Below, in pieces: positions 8,981-23,900 of a DNA stretch of 64,000 nucleotides. Position 1 is the stretch's first letter, and each line of letters opens with the position of its first letter. Made by a program: the position numbers and the translations under genes. The notes under the pieces were generated by a model. That model had not been told where the DNA came from. It ran no database searches and saw only the letters and a list, made by a program, of their open reading frames with translations. The DNA comes from Tanytarsus gracilentus (Eukaryota; Arthropoda; Insecta; Diptera; Chironomidae), in NCBI GenBank assembly GCA_038502055.1, contig JAXRKN010000043.1, positions 4,526,001-4,590,000 on the forward strand. Reading direction: 5' to 3'.

Positions 8981-11900
8981 CTTTTCGGAAGAATGTTTGT
9001 TAAATTTTCTCGCTTTATTTTTTATTATTTTATATTTTATTCCAAGACATTTTCTTCAAAAAAGAAATCTTTCTCTCTCGGATCGATGTGAGAAAATTAC
9101 TTTGAATCTCTCATTGAAATTCTAATAAAATGATAACGAATATACGTAACACATATGACTGATGTAAATTGCATAGTCATTTGCTCATTTATTTCTTTTT
9201 TCTCTCTCTATTCAACTTGACTCCCACCCCCCTCAAACACAATTTGTCTTTCTGATGATTTTTATTGAATCAAAAATTAAACATTGAGTATACGAGATCA
9301 TCTTCCGATCAACCTGTTCAGTTTCGTTGTCAGAGAATATTTTCTAAAAAATTCCCTACTAATATACGTAACTGACTTTTTTTAAATAGTGTAAAAGTAT
9401 TTTAATTAATTAGTTTTTTGTGCGCTTAAAAAAACACATTGAATTTGTTTTTTGGTATACGAAAAAAAAGAAGTAAAATTGACTTTTCACGTTGTCCTCG
9501 TCGTCGTCATTGCCAATTGCTACGGTCTTTCTCTCCTCTGATTTCATTAAACGTTTCTTCAATCTCATCTAAGCTAATAATGAAAAAAAACTTCCAATCA
9601 TTTGGCACCTCTCGGTCTTTGATGGTTATGAGGATGAAAAAACAATCGTAGTTCAAATGAAAGTATACGATACAAAATAGAAATTGAGTAAAAAAGGTAT
9701 AAAAAAATAACACAAAAAACTCTTAGTTGTAAGCGAAACATACATATATTTTTAATAAGCAATTTAAATGCAACTAAAAAATGAAATGAGTTAAATTTTA
9801 CTAATTGAACGGTGAGTTTGTTGCGCGTGAATCTATTGCAAGTCTCTCTCTCACTTACACTTTCCCTCTCAAAGAAAAAGTAAATGTATTTGAGAGAAGG
9901 AAAAAAAAATTAAAAAGTAATAATATTAAAAATTAGGAATATTAGAACTGCTGAAAAATACAAAGCTATATGGGCATTAAATAGGAAAAAAGGCAAAGTG
10001 TTTTTTGCTTTTTTTAACAAAGATAATAAATAAATTCTCTTAATTTTCGTTTCGTCTTTGCTTTGGAAAAAAGTTAACCACCACAATTTTCCAAAATTTA
10101 AAATATATTGTTTCTCTCTTACTCTCGCGATAGCCGATTTTTATTAATTGGTTATAATCTATGCCAGTCACTTAATGTTGCTTCTTCTCACGACACACCT
10201 ACACTTACTACATAAAATTACTATTGTAAATAATTAAGGTGAAGAAATTTCCATAAAAAAAATTCAGGCAAAAACCAACACACAAAAATATGGAGAGGAA
10301 AATTAGCTTTTATAAAATAAATAAAAAAAAGTAATTATACGATAGATGAACAGCTTTTTGCAAATTATTTCCTAGCTACTCCAACAAAAACCACATTTTC
10401 TAAAGAAACTAAAAAAATACTTCCGTAAATAAGAAGATTGTCAGTTCTTTTTCTCTATCTACAGCTAGTTTCAATTTCCAGAAAAAAAAAGTAAAATGTA
10501 ATGAAAGAAACTAAAAAATATTTAATAATGTAAGAACGAAAAAAAATATTGATAAAATATTGTATGTACATGTACAGTATTATAACGCAAGAAAAAAATG
10601 AACATGAGAAAATAAGTTTTTTTAAGTTAAATTATTATCAAATAATTCTCATCAATCATGACGGTGGAAACTATACTATGATAACTTATCTCTCTCACTC
10701 TTTTCGATTTTGTCACTCTAATATTAATATTGATCATCGAAAAAAAGGAATGAAAATTTTTCCATGAGTAAGTTTGTAATTTCCATTCGTTGCTGACAAA
10801 GCATTCTTACAAAAAAAATATAAGTAAAAAAATAAAAAAATGACAAAATTTTTTATAATGAGACAAAAAGAAGAGATGAGAAATCAATTTGATATGAATT
10901 TAATGTACAATATTTTATCAATGCCCAAAATCTTATTTTTTTCGCAAAAAAAAGTCTTCTCGAAAATTAGCAAGAAAATTTATTTTCTTCCTTAAAAATA
11001 TCTTTGCTGCATTTGTTCAAAAAGTTGTCGCTCGATAATCTTACGAAAATTTTTTTATATATTTAAATTTTTACAAAAAAATGTGTAGCTGAATATTAAA
11101 TGTTTTAGTTAAATTTGTTTTTATATCTTTTTCACTTCTTTTTTAAAAATGCATTATTTTCTTTTCCCTCTTGCCTCCCTCTTGTATACTTTTTAAGTAA
11201 TTGCAATTTTAAATTATGCTATAATAATGCGAAAAAAAGGAAAGAAAATGAAAAAGAACACAAAATTTATGAGAAAAAAAAATATTCGATCATTCAATGC
11301 TAGATTATGATCGTGGAATTTATTATTTTTTAAACGAAAAGAAATAAATGTTTTGTTGTTATATGAAAAATAAATTCAGCCTTTGATTCCTTTTAGCCCT
11401 TTTTGGCGTTCATATATAAATTCATAAAATGTCTGTCGATGGAGATGAGTGAGACATGAATGATACTTCGATTTACGTTAAATTGAATTAATTTTAAAAG
11501 AGTCATAAAATAATTAAAATTCAATCTAAAAATCCTCATGCCTCTCTTGCTCCTAAATTATGATGTTTAAACTCGCTCGCAAATTATCGGAAGGGTTTCC
11601 ACCCACCCAACGCATAGAGGAGACTTTTTCGAGGAAGATTTGCTGTGGTAGGAAAAACGGATTCGGAATGCATAATGAGAGCACTCTGAGTGCTGCATGG
11701 TGAAGATCACGTAAGATTTTTGTAATATTTATGACACCCTCGATAATATTAAATTTTCATAAAACAATTTTCATAATACACATAATTTTTCAATTTTCTA
11801 AATTCCCATTGGCATGATGCGCGCGAAAGCAATGTGGGGCGAATAAAGCGACGGTGGTGGAAGTAATTCTTATTTGCTGCTTATTTTCACCTCCTCATGC

Positions 11901-14900
11901 TTGCTCTTTTTCCCGTCAATTTTGTTTTCACATCTCGTACAAAATAAAAGAGGAAAAAAATGTGAACAGGGGCAAACGCATAAAAACAACCACAACAAAG
12001 ACGACGCGTTTGAAATTCTCCTGGGATTGCCTCTATAAAATCTTCATCTAAAAGTTTTTCATGTTATATATTTTTTTTGAGGGTTGTGAGAGCTAATTTT
12101 AAAACAGAAAAAATATTTTTAAGCTATTTTTAACTCAGAAAATTTTCGAGCGGAGAAAATTGAAAATAAATATAAATGGAAAAAAGGGTTTGTGCATTAG
12201 GAACTGTCTATATTTCATAAGAATGAAATCGCATGCGATGAAAAAGCAGCAATCTAAAATTGATCACTTGGAGTGGCCTGAGGGCATAAAATCATCTCTG
12301 CGCTTGACTTCAAATTTAACTTTTAATGCTCACAATTAAATTATCAATATTAAACGTCCGAGGCATGGCGAGGAGAGAAAGAGCACTAAAAAGGAGAGAA
12401 AAGAATTTCAGTTTATGGATTTTCTACCACCAATTCACCACTCCTACTTTGGTCACGCGATTCTACTTTAGTCGAATACGTTTTTAACTATTAACAAAAT
12501 GCCTTTTGTTCGTTAGCCCCGGCTTAGATCGCGCGAGAACACTTTATTGGGCATATATTGGAGATTTTTTTGACGTGCGAGTCAAAAATAGCTTGAGAAA
12601 TGCAAATGAGAGGCTTCTCAGTTCTTTCGCCAAGCAGTCACTCAAGTCAGCCATATTGAGCGTCTCACGAAACAATTACGAATATCTCAGAACTAATTTT
12701 CAGTACCTTAAAGCGTACCAACACTCCCTGCAGCCATTATAATGGATATATGCATATACATTCAATATGATGCAATAAAATTAATTGCTTCTCTCTCGCA
12801 AAATGGGAATTTTCTTCCTTCATGATCATTAGAATGCGTGCAAGCGATTTACGCTCATATGTGTGTGTGTGTATGTCGAGGGATGAATTGACGGTGGCAG
12901 AAGAAATGTCTTATTACCATCTATCCCGACCCTCTCTCGCAAAACAAACAATCGTATTGCATAAAAGCCGAGGATTTCGAGCTCATGCTTATCCATTTAA
13001 ATGCCCTGATAATACGAACGCAAATGAATCCTTGGTGAACGAGAGCAAATAAATCACAGCTTGAAATGGAGATTTAATAAAAATAACTCTGTGATATCTC
13101 ACATGTTTTTTTTTCAACTTGTGTGTCTGCCACTGCCGTAATGCTTACGAGGATTTTTCTCCTTCCTGATATGCGAGCAAAAAAATAATTATTGTTTTTC
13201 TTCTCTGGCTTATGCAGGGAAAATACACATTTAAGTCTTAGAGATTTTCAGCACATTTTACCGTGCTATTAATGCGTGTAAGAATAAGAACAAATAATGT
13301 GTGGGGGTGTCGATATCGAATCTCTAACATGGCAGTTGTTTGAGGATTTAATGACTAATTTTTACTTTAAAAAAATTTCCGTTATTTTTTTGAAAATTTA
13401 AAATAATTTAAATCGCTTCCATTTTCAAAAATGCTCAAACGCCTTAGGATGTTGAAAAAAAAAATACCAAAAGAAAAACATCAGCAGGAATGCATAGCTC
13501 TTGATTAGATGCCATGTCGAAGATTTTCTGTGTTCAATCTCTAAAATCCTCACGAACAGACGTAAACAGACTTTTTTTAGGGTCGTCGTGTATAAATAAA
13601 ACTAAAAACATTATAAGGGGAAATACTTTTAGAGATTTAATAAAATTATTGAATATTTTCACGTAATTATGCCGAAAATGCCGGAGCAAAGTCATAAGTA
13701 GCTTAATATCGTCACTAGTACTTTCATCTGCTTGAATATTTTCTTCCCTCATCTCTCGATCTCTCGAGAATCGACTCGTTGTCTTCGTCATTGGATCAAC
13801 AATTTTTTTTCAATTTCTCTTAGGAATTTTCCCGCACCCTCCCTCAACACTCTCCTGCACTCAGCTCTCATGTTCGCTTTTATTCTGGTCTAACTCAGGT
13901 TCTCATGTTACACAAGCCGTCTTTCGATGTCATTAACTTCGATTTTCGAAGCGGAGAGAAAAAATACTTTTTCGCAGTCACGTGCATGGGATAAAGTCAA
14001 CAGCAGAGAAAAAGGAAATCAGCTGGATCAGAATTACAAACTGCAATTATGACAATGATGAAATTTGATCGATTACTTCGAGAAATGTATGTGGGTTGCC
14101 TTTTCGCATCAAGAGTGATCGATTTCTTTCTCGAAAAAAAGGGACACACTCTCGGCCACATTTTGCATTCTCTGTGTCTCTTCACATAGAAGAAAAGAAA
14201 TAAAATTAAAATTCCTCGTAGACATTTTTTTAATGTGAGAATTTTACGAGCCCAGTTAAGATAAGTTAAAATAGAGAACACCCACCGTTAAGAGACATCT
14301 ACGAATGACTTTTTTTATGACATTTTTGTTTATTATTGAAAACGAGTTTAATTCCTTATGGTCGACCCATCATAAATGTGAGAGAAAATACCTTTTATAT
14401 CCCACTCTGATGTGGATATGACCGACAATGCTTTGCAATGGCATTATAAAGGTGTATATTGCATAAATGGTGTTTTCATTTCTAAGCTCTCATTTTTTTT
14501 GTGACTTTAAACACCATGAGGCGAGGCGAAAAAAGGAAAAAGAAGAAGAAGGAGAAGACGGTCAAAAAATGCCTTTTAAGATTTCCATATATTGATAAAA
14601 GTGAAAACAATTGAATTCCTAAGAAAAAAGAAGAATGAGGGAAAGGAGAGCACATTTTCTAGGTTCACATTTTGTAACAGGTATAAAAAAAGTACAAAGA
14701 GAAATTTTTCCACTTCTCCTCCTCTCGTTTTTTTTTGTGCAATTGATCTTTTTACCTTTTATACATTTCTTCTTCTTTTTTATTCTTTTACCGATCCTCT
14801 TCTGATAATGTGAGCAGTGTAACGAATTAAAATCGTCGCTTGAAATGTCAAAACTGTTGTTCTTTTTTTTGGCAAGACAAAAACCCAAGAGCAACAGCAG

Positions 14901-17900
14901 CAGCTACGAAAAGCAAAGAAAAGAAGAGACTTGCACGAGATGAGTGGAGAATCGACTTTTAATTTTAAAGTAATTTTTGACTCACTCACATCTCTCCTCT
15001 GCTGTTTGCTTGAATATTCACAGCGGGAGTTTTCATTAGTGCTGTTTCCGAAGACATTTTTATGTGGTCTCACAGACGCATCACCATTTTTTTTCGTTCG
15101 ACGGTCGTATAAGAGAATATTCCATCAGCGCAAGGGTTGGACATTTAAACTATTTTCATAATTATTTTAATTTTTTGAGAGTTTTAAAAAAATTTAAAAT
15201 AAAAATTGGAATTTTTAAACGACACCACATGGCATAAATACAAACAATATGTATATATGGGAATTGAGAGTTAATAGTGGAGAAGAGAATCTCATCTGGT
15301 AATACATCAAACCTATTCATTTAAATTTTTCTTCTTCTTCTTTCCATGCCTTCTTCCATATCTGACTTATATTTTTTCTCGCAGTCGTCTCTGACTGAGT
15401 AGAATTCAAGATAATGCTGAAGAGTGAGTGAGTGAGAGAGAGATGGAAAAGAATTCTTAAGCTGCTTATAAAAATATGATTTATTTGCTTCGCTGTACGA
15501 ATAAAGAACGAAGAGAGAAAGAAATTTTTATTTTTTTTTTCGAGAAATAGCTTTGGCTGTTGGGTTCTTCTTTGGAATTGCTGCTTGATCCTTTTATATT
15601 AATTTGGACTTTATAATAATACATTTATGTTCTCTCTGTCCCGCAATGAATAGACATTGTGTGCGAGTGAGCGAGATGGAATCTCATTTTGAAAGGTTTA
15701 TATGGACTGATGATGATTTAAATATAAAAAAATATATAAATCGAGAAAAAAAGATTAGGAATGTAATAAAATAATAATGTTGTATGTGGAGGAGAAAAAT
15801 TCTCGGAAATTTGACGATCAACGATCAAGAAAATATCTCATTCGGTCGAGTGAAAAAGAAAGCGAAATAAATCAAAATTCAAATTAAAGTTGCATGGCAC
15901 GGGTAATTAACACGAAGAAAAGTCAACTAAATGAATGAATTTTTTTGGTTTCTCGCTCGCACTCGGCTGCGTCTACACGGATGCAATGTATACATCTCAA
16001 TTGATATAAATAGCGCGCGCGGCAGTATGTGCAATGTGTTCTGATGATGATGATGGAATAATAACACAACCAACAGCAGCCTTCTAGAATGAAGAACATG
16101 GGACAACTCTTGCGTTCTTAATTTTTTTCTCTTTGCTTATTTTCTTAGACACCTTAAAATGTGTCATTGAAATTTAATTTTAAAATTTAAGCCATAAGAG
16201 AATTTAGATTGAATTTTTTTATCACATCACTTAATTTTTTTTCTCCCATTTGACACTCTTGCGTTCACTCATTTCTGTATGGTAGAGAGGAATAAAGCAT
16301 GAAATGTAAATGAACCCTTTAGTGAAGGAATTTGTCTGAGTGCCAATAAGCATCAGTGCTTCACACATGCTCGAGCATGATCATGATAGCTGTGTGTGCG
16401 GTTTTCGTTCTTTCTTATATTTCGGCGCTCATTTTCTCGAGAAAAAAAATGTTTAATTAACCTTATATTTATAGGCACTCCGTTTATTTTTTCTCGCTCA
16501 CTCTCCGCGTCGTCGTCTCATCATTTTCCCTCATGACATTAAGTGAGTGTGCATTCAAATTTCTTTTTCGACACTTTTCCTCTAACGCGCGTTCATGCTC
16601 TTCTTATGTATGCACACGCTCACATGTTGTTCATGTTTCGAGATCTATTGCGTCGCGCATTTTTCTGATATGATCACTGTTGGATTTATTTTTGAACTTG
16701 AGAAAGTCGAGATTGAGAGAGTGAAATAAAGTGAGGCATTGTGTGGTTCTTGCGACCGCAACAACCTTAAAAAATTTAGAACTTGCCGCTAATCTCATTT
16801 ACATGTCAATACACCTCAGCTTGCACATCAGTTAGTCTTTTCGGACAATGACGGTGGTGGTGAGATAAAAAGCATATGCCAATAAGTGAGAGGATGAAAA
16901 TTTATAATTGCTCGACCTCAGTTGTGGTTTTTTCGTTGAAATGTTTGAAATGATAAATAATAGCTGGAGCTGTGAGGGAGAGAAATATATTGAAACCGCA
17001 TTATAATAACCTGAAGCATGCACAGCACACACACACACACATAAAAAGGAACCATAAAAATTGATTTGTTTTATGGTTCAATGGAACAAAGCATAAGAAT
17101 AACATTCGCATTAGCAACTTTTCGTCTCTCATGTGTGCATTCTACGGAAGGCGTTTCCAATTTTAAATTTGCAACATTTTAATGCTTCCAATATTGCGCT
17201 ATTGCGAAAGGTGAAGTCATTAAACTACACACAAGATTTGTTGTCGATCATCGACGGACTCGAGTGCTAATTGAGCGTTTTCCATGAATTTAAAAAAAAT
17301 ATTCTTGAGTAATTTTTCTTACAAAGTGATTTATTTTCCATAAAAGGTTTAATCTCCGAAGAATTTCCTTCCTATCGAGAACTCGAAAAAAGCCCCCCGA
17401 ATTTTCACACTCATTCACGCCATCCTCCGTAGAGATATTATTTAAATTTCAATAATGTATTAACAGTCGCTTTCATATTATGCAAAAGACGACAAAAGCG
17501 ATGAGAGCACAAGTGAGAAGGAAAGAAGAAAGGATCGCCCTATAAATAAATTTCACATTCATCTTTTCATTCATTCTCTTATCGCGCGACGTTCTGGTAA
17601 TTAAATTTGTCCTCGTGATTTATGACGCTACGCAAAAATAAGTGTGGGGGCGCTCCGCTTGATTTTTGGAATTGCATTTAAAGCGCTCTTTTTCTCTCTG
17701 ACTGCCGAAAATGATGTGTACATAAAATCATTATTTTGCAATATACTGCCAAACTGTGCTGTGCTATTCCCACAGCCATTTTTAATTTAATACATCAAAT
17801 TCGCATCCTAAAGAGAGCGCAGAGATAGATACAGAGTGAACTCAACGGAGCATCTCATTTCATTTGGGAATAGAGGAGGAAAAATCTTTCGAGACGGAAA

Positions 17901-20900
17901 ATTGTTTTCGCGCAAAATTACTGGCAAAGAATTTTTATTACTTTCTCTCTCTCCCACTCTATGCTTTGCGCAAAAAAGTGAAAGAAGAAAAGCTGCGATG
18001 CTGGAGGAATGTTCTTGGGTATAAAGGAGATAGGAAAATGTGCTTTTCCCTCCTTGTATTTAATACAACACAAAAAAACAATTTTCCATGTTCCTTTTTC
18101 TCTCGATCTATGTTCGCGTCAGATACCGAGACTTGACGTTGAAATCTCTCTCTCTCTCCTCCTCCATCATCACGCCGCTATCTGAAGGATAAATGGAGAA
18201 TTTTTCATAGGAAAAAATAACAGCAGCAGCACGAAATGCGGAATGCCAAATGATTAAAATTCTATCCTACGAGTAAATAATTTATATTAAATGTTAAAAT
18301 TAAATTTCTCACATTTTCGGTATTTCTTATTTTAAACATTTTAGTCACAGTCAATCTTTCGTGACATTGACGTGTTTTTAACAAAAATGTGAGGATTCTT
18401 TAATTATTAGCTTAATTTGAAAACCGTTGAATTTTTTAAATTTGTGGGCATGACATAAATGGAGGAATTCACCTTTAGGAATAGAAATTTTAATTCATTT
18501 CATATCAAATTCAAAAATATATAAATTAATTAAACTCCCCTAAAATATATTTAAAGTTTATCTCATGAATTCTTTTCCAAAAAACTTCCTGTCTAATTTT
18601 TTATCATAACGAAGTTTAAAAAATTAAATATTCAAAAGTGTTTTGCTTTTATCATATTATCGGAACCCATGGCTTAGACGAATAAATTCAACCATTTTAT
18701 GGCACTTTTTAATTCCATTTATAAACTCATTTGTGAGTGTGTGTGCGAAAAAGCGAAAAAAGGGTTGTGAAAAGTTGATGTTGCAACCCTTTTCTCTCTC
18801 ACTCATTCTCGGTAGCTTCAACTTGACTCTTTCCCTACATGCCATGCACGAAAATTATAATTTGTTGCCGCTGCTGCTTGTGCCTCATTTAAAGTTTGGG
18901 GAATGTTTTTCCTCATGAAATGTTTCTGCATTTTTAAAAAAAATTTCGACACTCTTTCATGCAAACTAAGCTTTCACAAAAAAAAGAACGAATGAAAATG
19001 TTTCGCAGAACGAGAAGAGTTTAATTATGGTCATAACGTAAACGAAATTATTGCGAGTCGAAGTCTTTGGGTGAAATTTGCAAGTTCTCAGAATTTTTTA
19101 TGAGCAACTCTCAATTCACCTTATCAAGTCCTGATAAATTCATGAATAAATTTCATGAACCAGTTAAGTAAACACTTTATCGCTCATTTTCATCCCTTTC
19201 AAACTTTTTTCCCGGAATCATCGCATTTGCTTACTTAAAAAATTAATTTAAAATAGGGAAAAGAGTTTACGTTGATCAAAAATTCATTATGTTTTCATAT
19301 CACATGGTAATTACTCTTTATCGATCGCCTTTCACACCCTGCAAACTCTCTCTCTACAGAGTTGTATGAGTATGAATATATTGAAAATTAAAATTTCATG
19401 TCTTTTTACCCCCCTCGCATGTACATACGAGAGTGAGAGATGAAATGAAGCAGAAGGGGTTAAAAAGTTCTATTTTTGTTGTTGTTTCACGAGCACTCCG
19501 ATGATGAGGGATGCGTGAGTGTACTTAAAGCCGTTTAAAAAATCAAAACACAACGCAAACAAATCAGGCAAACAAAATAAAATGTAAATGTGTGTAAATG
19601 CTGTGTGAAGGGGATGAAAGTGATTTTAGTGGTATGCCATTGCTATCAAACACCCTAGAGCATGCACTCCATTCTTATTGTGTTTTGATCTTATTTTATT
19701 TTCATTGTTAATTTTATGCCTGAAAATTTGAAAAATATGTTTTCATGTTATTGGATTAAATCCTGCGCACTGTCGATGAGTTTTTAATTTTTTCCAGTGA
19801 AATTTCATCTTCCTGTGACCTTAAGACTCTTTTTTTTTGGCTGAAGAAAAGCCTTTCGATAATAATGGGATTATAAATTAAGGGGTTGGTGGCAAAATAA
19901 GAGTTTTTAATTTTTTTTCTCTCTTTCACTATTGTTTATGACTCGAAAAAAGGAGAAGAATATTGGATTTCCATCTCTACCTTTTTATTGCCCTAAAGGA
20001 TTCAAGCTAACAGGACATTCCTGCATCGTCGTCGAAAGTAGTAATAACAATAGAGATTAATTTGTTTGCATGTCGGTTTTTATTGAAAAGAAGGATTAAA
20101 AAAAGAATGCAGAATGCCTCGGTTGATTTCTAAAATATGCTGCACGGACGGATGGCAACAATATGCACATTTCAAACGAAATGACGATTGTTCTCTTTTA
20201 AATGCTAGATGTGTGTATTTGGCAGGACGGAATTGTGGGAATTCAAATAGATTATTTTTTCTTATATCCTCTATTTGCTTTTTCCTGAGAGAAGGGGTGG
20301 AAATTTCACTATAATTCTATACATATTTTAAAGTTGCCAGCCCTAGGCACTAAAAATAATTTTTTAAACCCACAAAATCACTCAATGAGCAATTTTTAAT
20401 CATCATCATCAGAATTGAAGTGAAAACGAATCAATTCAATGGCAAACAAAAAATAAGAACAATCTAATTTTCCACCGTATTTACCACATTGTTCCAAATC
20501 AACGGGAGGAGATGAGAAAGGAGTGCGTAATAATCTAAAAACGGAAAAGATTTTTTTTTCGGCATGCGGAAAGCTCCATGAATAGAGATCGAGAGAGAGC
20601 TGAACACGTGTTTATGAACCCCAAATTTCCGAAGCGCACAAAAGCGAATCGCAATCATCTACATTTATTTATTATTTCATGGAGATTTTCCTCCCTTTCT
20701 TTTCCTTTTCCATTTTCTCTCGTATTCCGTCGATAAGAAAATTGGCTGTATGTCATAATATTATTTGCAATGTGGATACGGATTATGATTTTCCATAATA
20801 GGTTTGAATGCTTTTTACAACCAGAAGTCGTTCATACAATGATAACATTTTCCTCCTTCATACATGCCGACGACGACGACGGTAAGCATGGAGGGTTGTA

Positions 20901-23900
20901 AGAGAGCAAGAAAATTTTCCTCCTTTATGTTCGACTCAGGAAGTAAGGAAATGTTTATGGTCTTGTGTTTTGTTATGCTTTTTTTCTCGTTTCGTCGAGA
21001 AAATTGCACAAAAAGTTTCCTAATAATTTTGTTTCCGATTTACAGGCTCAGTTATGCATGCAACAATTCAATTGATGTAACAATGAGATTTTTAATAATA
21101 ATTTTTTTAAAACAGATGTGCTTCACTGACTTTCTTAAAATCCAATTTCCTTCAGTGTACTCAAGTCACCTTGTCTCATGTGATATCAACATTTTTTCGA
21201 GTGAATCAAACGACGTTTCACAATTACACATCAACATTTTTTCGTTCGAGTAAAAACACTCATGTCCCGTTGTTTATCAAAATCATGTGATTAGATTAAT
21301 TTAATTTGATAACAATATTAAAATCCAATCAATCATTTGAAATATGTTCTAATTAATTGAATTTTATACTCGTCAGTTTTTATTATTTCGCTTAACGCTC
21401 TTAAATCGTCTTTCATATACTTAGACCAAATTATTTTAATCGCGCTTTTCGGATCTCCGCTCTATGATGTATTTCTACTTTTTTTTCTTCATTTCCACCC
21501 ATTCGACACAAATCACATTTAAGCTCAAATTGCGATTGTATATTGAGGATTTATAGATCGCTATATCGCATTATGGGTTGACGAAAAATCCGAAAAAAAA
21601 TTATATAAAATTTCCCCACTCCAAAATATTTAGCCGCTCGCGTTAATTGAGCTCACATTTTGCTATATATTTTTTATTTATTTAAACATTGAACTTGAAA
21701 GAGTGTATGTATATGAAAAAAGTAATGATAACGTGTGGCGGGTTCTTTACATTATAATTCATTGTAGAGAGCTAATGTTCGACTCTAATAGATGTGCAAC
21801 ACTACTTGCATTACACACGTGGAAAAAACACAACCTATTGAACCTATTACATTGCATTTGCATATAACATTTGTAAAGAGAGTTGAAACATGCCCATGCC
21901 GACGACGGCGACCGGCACAACACCACGATGATGGTGATAGAGAGCGCTTTAAAGCATAAAATGCAATTACTCCAATATATGGCTCTCTTATGCGCCGATG
22001 TTTTTCGCGTATTGCTCCAATGAAGTGCAACGGGAATGGGGAGCAAAGAGACCTCGATGTGTAGATAATGTGTGCATATATAAGCAAATAAGCATGTAGA
22101 AAGAGGAATCATGAAAGATATTTCGAGCAAATTGGTTTTGCAATGCACTTTTCTCTCTGCCGCCTCCCTCTCTCGCTCCTCTGTGCATTTCAAAAGACCA
22201 ATAAAACACAAAAAATACCATTATCAGGCATTGCTCGCTTTAGCCACCACAAGCACCAGAGACAGAGAGAGAGAGCAAAAATCAAGAAGAAGAACAAATA
22301 CCAATGTTAAAAAATTAATATGAGAAACCACAGTAGCTTTAGTGCTTGTCAAGGGAATATTGTAAAAACGTCATTTCGTAATTTATGTGTTATTATTATA
22401 AGTTTTGTTGCCACACATTGCCATGCCTTTACTCTTCTTCTTTTCTTCTCTTTCCTCCTCATATATTACAGTTTCAATATATTATATGCTTGCAGTTTGT
22501 CCGTCAAAAAAGTGACTAATAAAAATTAAACAGTCTTTTGTCAATTCTCCCTTTCTTCCGAAACAGAATTATTGCACTCGAGAACATGAGTTCACTATGC
22601 GCAAAAAAAGAAGAAGAAGAAACTTTTTGTTACGCTTTAATGATATTTAATCTTAATGAAGGACGGTAAAAATTTATGATGTAGAACAAATCCGAAAGTT
22701 TTGTGTGAAGAAATAATTTTTTAAAAGTCTTGCGGGGCAAAAAAAAATAATCGAAGTCGCACGATTCTATTAAATAATTTTTTAAAGAACTTTTTGATCT
22801 CGGGGGACTCAACCATGCAAATCACTTTAAATCTCTCAGCTTCATATGTCTGCCATCGAGTAAATCCAATAGTTTTTTTTTGTGTGTTAAATCTAAAATC
22901 ACAAATAGGATATTTTTTAGAGAGAAGATAGAAAACAAAAACTATTCGTCTGTGTATCCCACTGGGAATCACATAAAAGTCAATTGTCCAAAGTGAGTGT
23001 GAGAGAGAGACAATTTTAGATTTTTTTTCTATTTTGTCAATTTCAGTATTTTTTTAGTTTCTCTTTTCATCTGTGGGACATGAAAAGGGCAACGAAGAGT
23101 AACTCTCAGCATGAGGATCTGCTACAGGCAATTTTTTTAGGATACTTTGTGGCCCTTTTTTTTGTTTGTTGTAACTGAAAATAAAAATAAAAAAGCGATT
23201 AGGGGTTGCAGAAATTGCTTTTGTAAGTGATTTTTGTTTGTGCCAAAAAATTAGACAATTCTTAGCATTTCGACCCTCGTTGAATTTATTAAAGTGAAAT
23301 TTTATTCTCTCTGATGATAGTTGATATCAACACACACGCGTTTACACACAGAAAAATTATTTACATAATAAATCAATTTAGTGAGCTTGAAGGAACCGGT
23401 TGTTTGCGCATATTTGGCAAGTTTTAAGTGATAACAACGCACACAAAACTTTTTTTTGGGCTTCTTTTCACAAGTTTCTCATTTTCCGTTGTTTTTTTGT
23501 TGAGAATTCAATTTAAATAAATTAATATTATCACTTTTTTGTGTGTGCGAGTAACGAAAAGCCAAGACATAAAAATCAAAATTTAAAATATCTTGAAAGA
23601 AGCGGTGGAAAAAAATATAAATAAATTTAGCGGCAAAAGATTAAAATGCATTTGATAATCACACGAGAATGGCGACATTAACAATTAAAATTTAAAAAAA
23701 AAGTTTAAAGTTGAATGAATCCTGCAGGCACACTTGAGTTGAGTGCTCGAGAGTGGTAAAAATTGATTTTTGCATTCTTCAAGTAAAATTCTACCACATA
23801 AACCAATAATTGAATCAATGGCAATTTGAGTGAATGAAGAGTAGTAGAAAATTGAGTTGAGAGCACTTGAAGATAAATTTTGGTGCACGGGAGTGAGAAA

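Noticed and set aside
8095..8991. Additional short pairings 8095-8098/8988-8991 and 8103-8108/8981-8986
   Set aside because: Only 4 and 6 bp, and they cross the stronger long-range helix, so they are likely chance.
12506..12742. 78-codon open frame of balanced composition
   Set aside because: No family resemblance, no splice or poly(A) context that stands out. Left as intron.
21759..22211. 150-codon open frame on the - strand, the longest in the window
   Set aside because: It overlaps other open frames on the same stretch, has no recognisable domain, and contains CT/GA repeat-derived residues. It is best seen as chance in intron.
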